A stretch of 64,000 nucleotides of DNA from Burkholderiales bacterium (GTDB lineage Bacteria; Pseudomonadota; Gammaproteobacteria; Burkholderiales; Burkholderiaceae_F): NCBI GenBank assembly GCA_020355165.1, contig CP070661.1, positions 1,736,193-1,800,192 of the forward strand, read 5' to 3'. Below the pieces are notes generated by a model, which was not told where the DNA came from, searched no databases, and saw only the letters and a program-made list of their open reading frames with translations. Below, one piece after another: positions 1 to 10,481 of the stretch. The position numbers and the translations under genes are program-made. Numbering within the stretch: position 1 is the first letter of the stretch; every line of letters starts with the position of its first letter.

Positions 1-21
1 GCTGAGGCGCAGCGGCGCGGC

Positions 22-1512
22 TCAGAGCTGGTAGTCCATCGCCAGCCGGGACTGCAGGTCGCGCAGGATCCTGAACGCCTCCTTCAGCGTGCGCCGGTCG
101 AGCTCGTTCAGCGCCTTCGGGTCGATGCGGTTGGCGGCGTCGCCGGGCGGGAACGTTTCGAGCGTCGCCTGGTGGGCAAGGCGGATCCGCTGCAGCATGA
201 AGAAGGCCGCGAGCATCGACTCGGCCTCGGCCGCCGGTAGCACGCCGGCCGCCGCCGCCGCACGCAGGCGGTCGGCCGTGTTGGTCTGCGGCAGCGCGTG
301 CGCCAGCGAATAGACCCGCGCCGCGTCGACGAAGGGCCGCACGCCGTACATCTTCAGGTTGATGGTCCCGGGGGCGCCGGGCGCGTCCTCGGTGACGAAG
401 TCCTTGAAGCGCGCCAGCGGCGGCCTGGCCTGCAGGGCCGTCTCGGCCAGCAGGCGCAGGAAGTTCGGCCGCTTGCGGGTGACGCCGAGGAACCATCGGC
501 GAAGATCGGCGGCCAGCCGCGCATCTCCGGAAACGGCACGGAAGTCGAAGCAGATGGCGGCATCGAGCAGCGCCTTGGGCTCGGAGTTGTCGAGCCAGCC
601 GGACAGCTTGGCCTGCCACTCCTCGAGCGACAGGCACAGCTGCGGGTTCGACGCCATGACGTTGCCCTTGCAAAGCGGAAAGCCGCAGGCGTCGAGCGCC
701 TCGTTGACCTCGCGGGCGAAGGGCAGCAGAGAATCGCGCACGGCCGCCGCCGGCGTGCCGTCGTGGGCGACGAAAAGCAGGCCGTTGTCCTGGTCGGTGG
801 CGAAGGTCTGCTCGAGCCGGCCCTCGCTGCCGAAGGCGAGCCAGCACCAGCCGATCCGGCTCCAGCCGTGCCGCTGGCGCACCAGCTCGATCAGCTGCTC
901 GCTGATGCGGTCGTTGAGCACCGAGACGAACAGCGTCAGCCGTTCCGCCGCCACGCCTTCCTCGACCAGCGTACAGGTCAGCCGTCGCACGCGGCCGGCC
1001 AGCGCGGCCAGCTTGTCGATGTCGCGCGCCAGGCGGACTTCCATCGTCAGCTCGCCCAGGCCGAGCCGCTGCAGCGAGAACAGGTCGCGCTCGGACACCA
1101 CGCCGATCAGCCGCGCCTCCTCGGTCACCAGCACGTGCCGGATGCCGTGCTCGGTCATCAGCAGCGCCGCCTCGTACGACGGCGTATGGTCGGGCAGCGA
1201 CAGCGGCTCGCGCACCATCACGTCGGCGATCGGCGCATCGAGCGGCACCTCCGGCATCGCGCGCAGCAGATCGCGCTCGGTGAAGATGCCACATGGCCGG
1301 TCGCGCGCGTCGACGATCACGATCGCGCCGACGTCCGCCTTGTGCATGCGCTGCAGGGCGGCGCGAAGCGCCTCGCCTTCGGTGCAGACCACCGGCTCGC
1401 GGCGCAGCAGGCTGCGCAGCGGCTGGCCGAGGGTCTGCTGCTCGGCGAGCAGGCGGCGCTCGAGTGCGGAGTCGGCAACGGAGGCGGGGCTGGACATGGG
1501 GACAGGCGTCAT
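22..1512 (-). CDS. CBS-domain protein with DUF294 nucleotidyltransferase-like domains
   Basis: A cytoplasmic protein of about 496 residues. Two CBS repeats occupy roughly residues 25-150. They are followed by a DUF294 nucleotidyltransferase-like region with the motif GSEGRLEQ...TDQDNG, which resembles the GlnD/GlnE uridylyltransferase fold, and then by the DUF294 C-terminal helical domain. CBS pairs usually bind adenine nucleotides, so an energy-sensing regulatory role is likely, but the substrate of the transferase part is unknown. I chose the ATG at 1512 (MTPVPMSS); an in-frame ATG lies 51 nt upstream and another 15 nt downstream. It follows the STAC-kinase/receiver pair on the same strand after 115 nt. 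DUF294 proteins are often found near acetate or solute symporters and their kinases, which fits this neighbourhood. The family call is firm; the function is inferred. Confidence 0.85.
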   Translation of the reverse strand: MTPVPMSSPASVADSALERRLLAEQQTLGQPLRSLLRREPVVCTEGEALRAALQRMHKADVGAIVIVDARDRPCGIFTERDLLRAMPEVPLDAPIADVMVREPLSLPDHTPSYEAALLMTEHGIRHVLVTEEARLIGVVSERDLFSLQRLGLGELTMEVRLARDIDKLAALAGRVRRLTCTLVEEGVAAERLTLFVSVLNDRISEQLIELVRQRHGWSRIGWCWLAFGSEGRLEQTFATDQDNGLLFVAHDGTPAAAVRDSLLPFAREVNEALDACGFPLCKGNVMASNPQLCLSLEEWQAKLSGWLDNSEPKALLDAAICFDFRAVSGDARLAADLRRWFLGVTRKRPNFLRLLAETALQARPPLARFKDFVTEDAPGAPGTINLKMYGVRPFVDAARVYSLAHALPQTNTADRLRAAAAAGVLPAAEAESMLAAFFMLQRIRLAHQATLETFPPGDAANRIDPKALNELDRRTLKEAFRILRDLQSRLAMDYQL

Positions 1513-1627
1513 CTCAGGACCGCGAGCGTGATGGGCGGTTAGGGCGCGGCGTGACGAAGGCAAGCCCGGCCGCTCGGACGCCGGCGCCGCCTGAAGCCAC
1601 GCGGAGCAACATTGATACCGGTGCCAC

Positions 1628-2023
1628 TTATTGCTTCGGTTCGCTTCCCGGCTCGAACAGCCGGTCGATCGTCGCCACCAGCTCCTGCGTCGAGAACGGC
1701 TTGGTGACGTACAGATCGGCGCCCAGCGCCATGCCCTTGTTGATCTCGGCCTCGCTGCCTTTCGCCGACAGCATCACGACCTTGATCTGCGCCAGGTCGG
1801 GCCGCTCGCGCATGGTCTGGCAGACCTCGTAGCCGCTCTTCACCGGCATCATGACGTCGAGCAGCACCACGTCGGGCCGGAAAGCGTCGACCTGCTCGAG
1901 CGCCTCGGCGCCGTTGCCTGCCACCCGCACCTCGTAGCCGCTGCGCTTGAACAGGAACTCCAGCGCGGTGACGATGTTCGGCTCGTCGTCGACGATCAGG
2001 ACCTTGCGCGAAGGCTTGCTCAT
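1628..2023 (-). CDS. Receiver-only response regulator
   Basis: A 131-residue CheY-like single-domain receiver. The acidic pair lies in VLIVDDEP at about residues 8-15. The phospho-acceptor is Asp56 in VVLLDVMMP, and the conserved lysine is Lys108 in YVTKPF. No DNA-binding or enzymatic output domain follows, so it must act by protein contact or as a phosphorelay intermediate. Its ATG overlaps the stop of the upstream kinase gene by 4 nt, which indicates translational coupling and identifies that kinase as the probable phosphodonor. A possible target is the CBS/DUF294 protein encoded just downstream; that is inference. Confidence 0.9.
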   Translation of the reverse strand: MSKPSRKVLIVDDEPNIVTALEFLFKRSGYEVRVAGNGAEALEQVDAFRPDVVLLDVMMPVKSGYEVCQTMRERPDLAQIKVVMLSAKGSEAEINKGMALGADLYVTKPFSTQELVATIDRLFEPGSEPKQ

Positions 2024-4827
2024 CTTCCTCCCCCGTTTGCCGACGGCTGATCAGGCTGCCGCCGTGCCGCTTCCGCCCGCGGCGGCGGCGGCTCGGCCGG
2101 CGCCAGCGGCAGGGTGAAGGCGAAGCTTGCCCCGTCACCTTCGACGCTGTCGACCCAGATGCGCCCGCCGAAATGCTCGACGATCTGCCGGCTGATGTGC
2201 AAGCCCAGTCCGGTGCCCGGTGGCTTGGCCACCAGGCTGTCGCCTGCCTGCCAGAACTTGTCGAAGACGAAGGGCAGGTCCTGGTGCCGCAGGCCGGGGC
2301 CGTTATCGCGCACGGCGACGCGCAGCGTGTCGCCCTGGACTTCGAGCGAAACCTCGACCCGCCCGCTGCCCTCCGGGCTGAACTTCAGGGCATTCGACAG
2401 CAGGTTGAGCAGGACCTGGATCAGGCGGTCGACATCGGCCAGCACCGGCGGCGCGTGCTCGGGCAGGCGGCCGATCAGCTGCACACGCTTTTCCTCGAAG
2501 ACCGGGCCCATCCGCGTCAACGTGTCGGCAACCACCTCGCGCACGTCGACCCGCGTGATCTGCCACTCGGCGCGGCCCGACGAGATCTTTGCCATGTCCA
2601 GCACCTGGTTGATCAGGCGGGTCAGGCGCTCGGTTTCACGGGTAATGATGCGGAGGAACTTGAGCCGCTCGGACGACGCCACTTCGGGGTTCGACAGCAG
2701 GATCTCCGAGAACGCGCGGATCGAGGTCAGCGGCGTGCGCAGCTCGTGCGTCACGGTCGAGATGAAATCGTCCTTCAGCCGGTCGAGCTCCTTCAGCCGC
2801 TCGTTGGCGGCGCGCAGCTCGGCGGTGGCAGCCTCGAGCTCACGCGACTTCTGCTCGAGCCGGTGGCTGTAGACGACCACCTGCGACGCCTCGTCGAGCA
2901 GGGCGCCGACCTCGTCCGGTGTCAACGCCTCCTCCTTGACCGCCGAGGCGATCATGATGCGGGCCGACGAGGCGCCGATGGCGCCTGCCAGCTTGGTCTC
3001 GACGAACTGGACGAATTCGGCGTCGGCCGCCAGCTCGGTGTGCGGCCAGCGCAGTCCGCGGGCACGAGCGTGCCCGGCGATCGCCGACTCGGCCGCCGCG
3101 GCGCCGGTGAAGCGTGCCAGCACGCGGTGCAGGTCGCGCACCGATGCCGTGCCGCGCCAGAAGCGCGGACTGCCGCCTTCGTGGCGGAAGACGTCGACGA
3201 ACACGCTGGCCTGCCGCCGCTCGGCGGCCGACTGCGTGCCGGCCAGCGAGACTGCGACGTAGAGGCCGACATTGGCGATCATGCTCCAGATCATCGCGTG
3301 CGTGATCTGATCGAGTCCCGACAGTCCGAACAGCGCCAGCGGCCTGAGCAGCTCGACGCCGAGCGGGCCGTGCTCGAGCAACGACAGCGGCAGCCAGCCC
3401 GAGCGCGCCAGCGCCGGCAGAAGCAGGGTGTAGAGCCACACCGCGAAGCCGGCGAGCAGGCCGGCCAGCGCGCCGCTTCGCGTCGCGCCTCGCCAGAAGA
3501 TGCCGCCGAGCACCGCCGGCGCGAACTGCGCCACGGCGGCAAAGGAGATCAGGCCGATCGACACCAGCGCGTAGGCCTCGCCGGCGAGTCGGAAGTACAG
3601 ATAGCCGAGCAGCAGCACCAGTAGGATGACGCCGCGACGGATGCCGAGCAGCAGGCGGGTGAGATCGGTCCGCTCTGCCAGCCGGAGGCTGCGCAGCCGC
3701 AGCAGCACCGGCATCAGCAGGTCGTTGCAGACCATCGTCGACAGGGCGATCGTCTCGACGATGACCATGCCGGTGGCGGCCGACAGGCCGCCGATGAACA
3801 CCAGCAGCGCCAGCAGCGGCTGCTTCTCGGCCATCGGCAGGGTCAGCACGAAGGTGTCGGCATCGACATCGCCGGCGGGGAAGTGCAGGCGGCCGCCGAA
3901 GGCGAGCGGCAGCACGAAGATGTTGATCGCCAGCATGTAGGCGGGGAAGATCCAGATCGCCTTCTTCAGGTGGCTTTCGTCGACGTTCTCGATCACCGTC
4001 ACCTGGAACTGGCGCGGCAGGAACATGATGGCGAGCATCGACAGGACGGTCAGCCACACCCAGTTGGCATAGGCGCCGGCCACGCCTTCGAGGGGCGTCA
4101 GCAGCTGGGCGAGCTTGGGTACCTCGGCGGCGCGGGCGAAGACGTCGCCGAAGCCGTCGTAGATCCCCCAGGTGACGAAGGCGCCGACGGCGACGAAGGC
4201 CAGCAGCTTGACCAGTGACTCGAAGGCGATGGCCGTGACCATGCCGGGATGGTGCTCGGCGGTGTCGAGATGGCGGGTGCCGAAGGCGATCGTGAAAAGC
4301 GCCAGCAGCAACGCCACCCAGAAGGCGGTGTCCTGCAGGATCGGCGCCGCGCCGAGGGTGGCGGGCATGACCACGCCCGGGTAGTGCACGAGGATGTTGA
4401 AGCTCGTGGAAATCGCCTTCAGCTGCAGCGAGATGTACGGCACGATGCCGATCACCGCGATGACCGTGACCACGCCGCCGAGCAGGGCGCTCTTGCCATA
4501 GCGGGAGGCGACGAAGTCGGCCAGCGACGTGATGCGGTTGCGCTTGGAGATGCGCAGGATCTTGCGCATCACGATCCACCACAGGGCGATCATCAGCGTC
4601 GGGCCGATGTAGATCGGCAGGAAGCCGACGCCGTCGCCGGCGGCGCGCCCGACGCTGCCGTAGAAGGTCCATGCGGTGGCATAGACCGCCAGCGACAGGC
4701 TGTAGACGTACGGGCCGGCGACGATCGGCCTGCCGCCGTCGGCCCGCTGGTCGGCGTAGTAGGCGATCGCGAACAGCAGCCCGAGGTAGGAGAACGAGAC
4801 CGCGCCGATGACCCAGCCGGGCAGCAT
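2020..4827 (-). CDS. Sodium:solute symporter-type sensor histidine kinase with STAC linker (CbrA/CrbS-like)
   Basis: A 935-residue inner-membrane protein. The first 500 or so residues form an SLC5/SSS transporter-like domain with about 12-13 membrane segments. Residues around 560-640 match the STAC linker, ending in LAGAIGASSARIM, and are followed by a short coiled coil. A class I histidine kinase core comes next: H-box VTHELRTPLTS (His near residue 692), N-box NLLSNALKF (near 810) and G-boxes DNGPG and GTGLGL. This architecture is that of CbrA, CrbS and MxtR, which sense or transport small carboxylates or amino acids. The gene abuts the stop of a small membrane protein gene upstream with no spacing and overlaps the receiver gene downstream by 4 nt, so the three form one operon. 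The ligand is not visible from sequence. Confidence 0.92.
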   Translation of the reverse strand: MLPGWVIGAVSFSYLGLLFAIAYYADQRADGGRPIVAGPYVYSLSLAVYATAWTFYGSVGRAAGDGVGFLPIYIGPTLMIALWWIVMRKILRISKRNRITSLADFVASRYGKSALLGGVVTVIAVIGIVPYISLQLKAISTSFNILVHYPGVVMPATLGAAPILQDTAFWVALLLALFTIAFGTRHLDTAEHHPGMVTAIAFESLVKLLAFVAVGAFVTWGIYDGFGDVFARAAEVPKLAQLLTPLEGVAGAYANWVWLTVLSMLAIMFLPRQFQVTVIENVDESHLKKAIWIFPAYMLAINIFVLPLAFGGRLHFPAGDVDADTFVLTLPMAEKQPLLALLVFIGGLSAATGMVIVETIALSTMVCNDLLMPVLLRLRSLRLAERTDLTRLLLGIRRGVILLVLLLGYLYFRLAGEAYALVSIGLISFAAVAQFAPAVLGGIFWRGATRSGALAGLLAGFAVWLYTLLLPALARSGWLPLSLLEHGPLGVELLRPLALFGLSGLDQITHAMIWSMIANVGLYVAVSLAGTQSAAERRQASVFVDVFRHEGGSPRFWRGTASVRDLHRVLARFTGAAAAESAIAGHARARGLRWPHTELAADAEFVQFVETKLAGAIGASSARIMIASAVKEEALTPDEVGALLDEASQVVVYSHRLEQKSRELEAATAELRAANERLKELDRLKDDFISTVTHELRTPLTSIRAFSEILLSNPEVASSERLKFLRIITRETERLTRLINQVLDMAKISSGRAEWQITRVDVREVVADTLTRMGPVFEEKRVQLIGRLPEHAPPVLADVDRLIQVLLNLLSNALKFSPEGSGRVEVSLEVQGDTLRVAVRDNGPGLRHQDLPFVFDKFWQAGDSLVAKPPGTGLGLHISRQIVEHFGGRIWVDSVEGDGASFAFTLPLAPAEPPPPRAEAARRQPDQPSANGGGR

Positions 4828-5022
4828 TCAGTCGTCGCGCTCGACCGCGCGCGCCATCAGAACGATCAGCGCCGCCCAGGCGCCGAAGATCCACGCATAC
4901 AGGACCGGCACGCCGAGGAACGTGCCCGGCCGGTTGAACAGCGCCAGGACGGGATAGTTGAACAGCAGGCAGCCCAGCATGGCGAGCGCAACGAGCCGCG
5001 CCGCCCGACGTCCCGGCTTCAT
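4828..5022 (-). CDS. Small two-helix membrane protein, putative symporter-kinase partner
   Basis: A 64-residue protein with two predicted membrane helices: about residues 10-28 (LVALAMLGCLLFNYPVLAL) and 38-57 (GVPVLYAWIFGAWAALIVLM). It resembles the tiny accessory proteins encoded immediately before SSS-type symporters and symporter kinases, such as the YjcH/DUF485 or DUF4212-like small subunits, but I cannot assign the exact family. A good AGGAGA ribosome-binding site precedes the ATG. Its stop directly abuts the ATG of the SSS kinase, so the two are probably translated together. It may stabilise or tune the transporter domain of the kinase. Confidence 0.75.
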   Translation of the reverse strand: MKPGRRAARLVALAMLGCLLFNYPVLALFNRPGTFLGVPVLYAWIFGAWAALIVLMARAVERDD

Positions 5023-5198
5023 CGTTCCGTCTCCTTCGCCATGTCGCGGCGCGCCCGCCGACGCAGGGTCGGTGCGGGCATCCGCAGCTAAGGTAAGCGG
5101 CGGCGCTCGGCGCTGTCAAACCGGCGCCGCTTCCCTGCTGCGCCCGGGCACCGCCGCGGCCCTTCGCTCGCCCCCGGGCCGGCGGCGACAGCGGCCGG

Positions 5199-5648
5199 CT
5201 ATCGGCTGCGCTGTTTCATCAGGCGGCTTTGCTCGCGCTTCCAGTCCCTGGCCGATTCGGCTGCCCGCTTTTCGTACTGCCGCTTGCCCTTGGCCAGGCC
5301 GATCGCCAGCTTGATACGTCCCTTGCTGAAGTGCAGGTCGAGCGGCACCAGGGTGTAGCCGGAGCGCTCGACCTTGCCGATCAGCTTGCGGATCTCCGCC
5401 GCGTTCAGCAGCAGCTTGCGCGTGCGCGTCGGCTCGGGCTTCACGTGGGTCGAGGCCGTCCTCAGCGGCGTGATGTGGGCGTTGAGCAGGAAGATCTCGC
5501 TGCCGCGCACGATCACATAGGCTTCCTGCAGCTGCACCTGGCCGGCGCGGATCGCCTTGACCTCCCATCCCTCGAGCACCAGGCCGGCCTCGAAGCGCTC
5601 CTCGACCGTGTAATCGAAGAAAGCCTTCTTGTTCTGGACGATCGACAT
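5199..5648 (-). CDS. smpB: SsrA-binding protein SmpB
   Basis: A 149-residue protein of normal SmpB length. It binds tmRNA and delivers it to ribosomes stalled on non-stop mRNAs. Family features are visible from the N terminus ([27 protein letters not shown]) through the central [10 protein letters not shown] strand to the basic C-terminal tail, [13 protein letters not shown], which enters the empty mRNA channel. The gene is divergent from ratA-rnfH, with about 60 nt between the two starts; this head-to-head arrangement is common in beta- and gammaproteobacteria. The ssrA RNA gene itself is not in this window. Confidence 0.97.
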   Translation of the reverse strand: MSIVQNKKAFFDYTVEERFEAGLVLEGWEVKAIRAGQVQLQEAYVIVRGSEIFLLNAHITPLRTASTHVKPEPTRTRKLLLNAAEIRKLIGKVERSGYTLVPLDLHFSKGRIKLAIGLAKGKRQYEKRAAESARDWKREQSRLMKQRSR

Positions 5649-5710
5649 CGGCGGTGTTGGCGCGGCGCAGCCGGCGGCGACTGCGCCGCTATGATTTCAT
5701 CTTATCAACC

Positions 5711-6148
5711 ATGCATCGCGTCGAACGCAGCGTCCTGGTCCCGTACACCGCCGAGCAGATGTTCGAGCTGGTGGCCGCGGTGAGGGACTACCCGAGCTTT
5801 CTGCCGTGGTGCGCCGCCACCCATGTCCGGCCACGGCGCGACGGCCGCGTCGACGCCACGATCGAGATCCATTACCGAGGCGTGCGCAGCCGCTTCACGA
5901 CCTGCAACGACAACCGCGCGCCGGACAGCATCCACATGACGCTGGTCGACGGGCCGTTCCGCCGGCTGGCCGGCGACTGGCGGTTCCGGCCGCTGCGCGA
6001 GGACGCCTGCCGGGTGCACCTGAACCTGCACTACGACTTCGCGCCCGGCCTGCTGGGGCGAGCCATCGCGCCGGTGTTCGAGTCGATCGCCGGCTCGCTG
6101 GTCGACTCGTTCAGCCGGCGGGCCGAGGCGCTGTATGAAGTCCGCTGA
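5711..6148 (+). CDS. ratA: RatA-type START/COQ10-domain protein
   Basis: A 145-residue protein with the polyketide-cyclase/START-like fold typical of the RatA (YfjG)/COQ10 family. Its start, MHRVERSVLVPYTAEQMFELV, matches family N termini, so the ATG at 5711 is preferred over one 57 nt upstream. Characteristic stretches are YPSFLPWC near residue 33 and LNLHYDFAPG near the C terminus. RatA was described as inhibiting 70S ribosome association, while COQ10 relatives bind ubiquinone; either role is possible here. It overlaps rnfH by 14 nt, as in many proteobacteria, and faces smpB. Confidence 0.92.
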   Translation: MHRVERSVLVPYTAEQMFELVAAVRDYPSFLPWCAATHVRPRRDGRVDATIEIHYRGVRSRFTTCNDNRAPDSIHMTLVDGPFRRLAGDWRFRPLREDACRVHLNLHYDFAPGLLGRAIAPVFESIAGSLVDSFSRRAEALYEVR

Positions 6149-6461
6149 GCCGGCGCGGCTGCGGGTCAGCGTCGTCTACCTGCGGCCGGGCCTCGCATTC
6201 GAGCGCTCGCTGCTGCTGCCGGCGCCGGCCACCGTTGGCGCGGCGGTCGAGGCGAGCGGCGTCCGGCGGCAGGTCCCGGAGCTGGCCGACGCCGATCTCG
6301 AGGTGGGTGTGTTCGGCCAGCAGTGCACGCTGGCCGAGCCGCTGCACGATGGCGACCGCGTCGAGATCTACCGGCCGTTGACGATCGATCCCAAGGAGGC
6401 CCGCCGAATCCGCGCTGCCGTGCGCCGCCGCCGCCGGGGCAGCAGGCAAGCAGCCGGCTGA
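6135..6461 (+). CDS. rnfH: RnfH family ubiquitin-like protein
   Basis: A 108-residue protein with a beta-grasp fold like ThiS/MoaD and the RnfH family signature. This includes VSVVYLRPG at the start, a central EVGVFGQQC stretch, LHDGDRVEIYRPLTIDPKEARR, and a basic tail. It has no C-terminal Gly-Gly, as expected for RnfH. The start overlaps the end of ratA by 14 nt, so the pair is co-translated. RnfH (also called RatB or PasI) has been proposed as an antitoxin to RatA and as linked to the Rnf complex; neither role can be confirmed from sequence. Confidence 0.9.
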   Translation: MKSAEPARLRVSVVYLRPGLAFERSLLLPAPATVGAAVEASGVRRQVPELADADLEVGVFGQQCTLAEPLHDGDRVEIYRPLTIDPKEARRIRAAVRRRRRGSRQAAG

Positions 6462-6485
6462 TCGGGTCGTCGGCCGGCCGCGGCC

Positions 6486-7010
6486 TCAGTTGCAGTTTTG
6501 CTCGATCTGGCTGCGGGTGCGCGTCGTTTCGGCGGCGCGTCCTGCGTCGTCGAGCACCTCCTGCTGGCCGGCAGCGTTGACGCGGGCGATGCGGAAGCCG
6601 CCTTCGAGCGCGCGCAGGTACGAACGCAGACGCTCGCAGTTCTCGGCGTTCTTCGCCTTCTGCTCCTGCTCTTCGGCAGCCTTCTTCTCGGCTGCGGCCA
6701 GCTGCTGCTGGCGCAGCCGCGCCTCGAGCTCCCGCTCGGCCAGGGTCGGCGTCTTCTTCGCTGCCGGCGGCGCCGGCGCATCGGCGGGAGCCTCGCTTGG
6801 CGCCGCGGCTGCGGCGCGCGGCGCCGAAGCCGGCGGTGGCGAAGGCTGGCGGACGATGTCCTTCGCCGGCACCGACTTCGGCGGCGGCTGGTCCGAGTAG
6901 ACCATCCGGCCGTCGGCGTCGCGCCAGGCCCACTGCGCCGAGGCAGGCATCGCGCCGGCGAGGGCGGCGACCGAGAAGGCGGCGGCCAGCAGCTTGTGGG
7001 CGAGGTTCAT
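6486..7010 (-). CDS. Secreted DUF4124 protein
   Basis: A protein of about 174 residues with a clear Sec signal peptide (MNLAHKLLAAAFSVAALAG, cleavage near PASAQ). It is followed by the short DUF4124 motif WAWRDADGRMVYSDQPPP, then a proline/alanine-rich linker, an Ala/Gln/Lys-rich coiled coil (residues about 85-125), and a C-terminal CERLRSYLRALEGG region. I chose the ATG at 7010, because an upstream ATG adds only five residues before the signal peptide. DUF4124 proteins of this type are common in Betaproteobacteria next to guaB. They probably sit in the periplasm, and their function is unknown. The gene is convergent with rnfH and divergent from guaB. Confidence 0.85.
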   Translation of the reverse strand: MNLAHKLLAAAFSVAALAGAMPASAQWAWRDADGRMVYSDQPPPKSVPAKDIVRQPSPPPASAPRAAAAAPSEAPADAPAPPAAKKTPTLAERELEARLRQQQLAAAEKKAAEEQEQKAKNAENCERLRSYLRALEGGFRIARVNAAGQQEVLDDAGRAAETTRTRSQIEQNCN

Positions 7011-7116
7011 CGCGAAATCTCCCAAGGCAGACGCGATTGTCGACGAGCGGCCCGCGCGCTGGCAATCGCATCGCCTTCGCCCGTGCAGCCTAGGCCGGTG
7101 TTCCGAGGGGCCTGCG

Positions 7117-7122
7117 TATACT
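7117..7122 (+). promoter_or_regulatory. Candidate -10 element for guaB
   Basis: TATACT lies 27 nt before the guaB ATG and is a close match to the sigma-70 -10 consensus TATAAT, notable in DNA this rich in G+C. The -35 position 16-18 nt upstream has no convincing TTGACA match. A GAGGA ribosome-binding site follows at about 7137-7141. Confidence 0.45.
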
Positions 7123-7139
7123 CCCGTTTTGCGTCATGA

Positions 7140-8609
<1,470 letters not shown>

Positions 8610-8631
8610 CGGCGCCTGCAGCGCCTCGGCA

Positions 8632-10197
8632 ATGAGCCACGAACAGATCCTCATCCTCGACTTCGGCTCGCAGGTCACGCAGCTGATCGCCCGCCGCATC
8701 CGCGAGTCAGGCGTGTACTGCGAGATCCATCCCTGCGAGGTCAGCGGGCAATTCATCCGTGACTTCGCGCCGAAGGGCGTGATCCTGTCCGGCAGCCACA
8801 TGTCGGCCTACGAGGAGTCGACCGACCGCGCACCGGCGGAGGTCTTCACGCTCGGCGTGCCGGTGCTCGGCATCTGCTACGGCATGCAGACGATGGCGCA
8901 GCAGCTTGGTGGCCAGGTCGAGGGCGGGCACCACCGCGAATTCGGCTACGCCGAGGTGCGGGCGCGCGGCCACACCCGGCTGCTCGGCGGCATCGAGGAT
9001 TTCCGCAGCGACCAGGGCCACGGCATGCTCAAGGTGTGGATGAGCCACGGCGACCGCGTCGCCGAGCTGCCGCCCGGGTTCAGGCTGATGGCCTCGACCG
9101 ACAGCTGCCCGATCGCCGGCATGGCCGACGAGGAGCGCCGCTTCTACGGCGTGCAGTTCCACCCGGAGGTCACGCACACGCTGCAGGGGCAGGCGATCCT
9201 GACCCGCTTCGTGCGCGAGATCTGCGGCTGCCGCGGCGACTGGAACATGCCGGATTACGTCAGCGAGGCGGTGGCGAGGATCCGCGAGCAGGTAGCAGAC
9301 GAGGAAGTCATCCTCGGCCTGTCCGGCGGCGTCGACTCCTCGGTCGCGGCGGCGCTGATCCACAAGGCGATCGGTCCGCAGCTCACCTGCGTGTTCGTCG
9401 ACACCGGATTGCTGCGGCTGAACGAGGCCGAGCAGGTCATCGACACCTTCGACCGGCACATGGGGCTGCACCTCGTGCACGTCGACGCCAGCGAACGCTT
9501 CATGGCGAAGCTCGCCGGCGTCGGCGACCCGGAAGCGAAGCGCAAGATCATCGGTGCCGAGTTCGTGCACGTGTTCCAGGAGGAGGCGGCCAAGCTGCCC
9601 AACGCCCGCTGGCTCGCCCAGGGCACGATCTACCCGGACGTGATCGAGTCGGCTGGCGCCAAGACCAAGAAGGCCACCACGATCAAGAGCCACCACAACG
9701 TCGGTGGGCTGCCCGAGACGCTCAGCCTTTCGCTGCTCGAGCCGCTGCGCGAGCTGTTCAAGGACGAGGTGCGCAAGCTCGGCGATGCGCTCGGCCTGCC
9801 GCACGAGATGGTCTACCGCCATCCGTTCCCCGGCCCGGGGCTGGGCGTGCGCATCCTCGGCGAGGTCAGGCGCGAGTATGCCGACCTGCTGCGCCGGGCC
9901 GACGCCATCTTCATCGAGGAGCTGCGCGCCAGCGGCTGGTACGACAGGACCAGCCAGGCATTCGCGGTGTTCCTGCCGGTGAAGAGCGTCGGCGTGATGG
10001 GCGACGGCCGCACCTACGAGTGGGTGGTGGCGCTGCGCGCGGTGCAGACGCAGGACTTCATGACCGCCCACTGGGCGCACCTGCCGCACGACCTGCTCGG
10101 CCGCGTGTCGAACCGCATCATCAACGAAGTGCGCGGCATCAACCGGGTCGTCTACGACATCAGCGGCAAGCCGCCGGCGACGATCGAGTGGGAGTAG
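8632..10197 (+). CDS. guaA: GMP synthase (glutamine-hydrolysing)
   Basis: A 521-residue enzyme that converts XMP to GMP using ATP and glutamine. The class I amidotransferase domain has nucleophile Cys82 in GICYGMQ, and its His-Glu pair lies in [10 protein letters not shown]. The ATP-pyrophosphatase domain carries the P-loop LSGGVDSS at about residues 230-237, and the C-terminal dimerisation domain ends in the invariant PPATIEWE. The final 16 bp of the gene, 10182-10197, recur as an imperfect direct repeat at 12089-12104. This 3' end is a known integration target for genomic islands, so the last codons may have been supplied by an incoming element. Confidence 0.98.
   Translation: MSHEQILILDFGSQVTQLIARRIRESGVYCEIHPCEVSGQFIRDFAPKGVILSGSHMSAYEESTDRAPAEVFTLGVPVLGICYGMQTMAQQLGGQVEGGHHREFGYAEVRARGHTRLLGGIEDFRSDQGHGMLKVWMSHGDRVAELPPGFRLMASTDSCPIAGMADEERRFYGVQFHPEVTHTLQGQAILTRFVREICGCRGDWNMPDYVSEAVARIREQVADEEVILGLSGGVDSSVAAALIHKAIGPQLTCVFVDTGLLRLNEAEQVIDTFDRHMGLHLVHVDASERFMAKLAGVGDPEAKRKIIGAEFVHVFQEEAAKLPNARWLAQGTIYPDVIESAGAKTKKATTIKSHHNVGGLPETLSLSLLEPLRELFKDEVRKLGDALGLPHEMVYRHPFPGPGLGVRILGEVRREYADLLRRADAIFIEELRASGWYDRTSQAFAVFLPVKSVGVMGDGRTYEWVVALRAVQTQDFMTAHWAHLPHDLLGRVSNRIINEVRGINRVVYDISGKPPATIEWE
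10182..10197 (+). repeat. Putative attL: guaA 3'-end direct repeat
   Basis: The 16 bases ending at the guaA stop codon (GATCGAGTGGGAGTAG) match 12089-12104 at 15 of 16 positions, in the same orientation. The pair brackets an accessory region of about 1.9 kb. The guaA 3' end is an established insertion site for tyrosine-recombinase genomic islands. I infer that this is one attachment site of a decayed island. Confidence 0.5.
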
Positions 10198-10481
10198 ATC
10201 CGACGGCAAATCATGGGTATCTGTCGTGCCCGCCTCTTGCCGCGAGCAATCGGCTCGCGGAAATGGACTGTGGATGGCGGAGACCATGACGCGCTCACTC
10301 CCTGATTGAAGTTGCTGGGCGCGGAAGATTCGGACATTGAAGTTGCTGCCTCAGCGCGATGGCACCTGCGTTCCATCCTTGAGGGTTGTACCGGCCCGCT
10401 GCGAAGCGCTTGGCTTTGCGCCGGTGGGGCACGTGTCGGCCGCCTGATTCGTCTAACGCGTACCACAGAAGAGTTCGCGAC
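10198..10481. other. Intergenic region with hairpin and spaced direct repeat
   Basis: This 284-nt gap has visibly lower G+C than its surroundings and no convincing gene. It holds a perfect 7-bp inverted repeat (CCGCGAG/CTCGCGG, 10240-10246 and 10254-10260, 7-nt loop) 42 nt after guaA, which lacks a T tract. It also holds two identical copies of ATTGAAGTTGCTG at 10305-10317 and 10336-10348, a 31-bp period suited to a protein-binding site on one face of the helix. A regulatory role for the downstream amidohydrolase is possible but unproven. Confidence 0.4.

Noticed and set aside
5711-6461. ratA-rnfH as a toxin-antitoxin pair
   Set aside because: The pair is conserved housekeeping DNA beside smpB. 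RatA-type proteins are START/COQ10-like, and a toxin role is not shown by the sequence.
10440-10480. Single GTCTAAC motif resembling an integron attC half-site
   Set aside because: Only one arm was found, with no partner GTTRRRY at the right spacing and no integron integrase.
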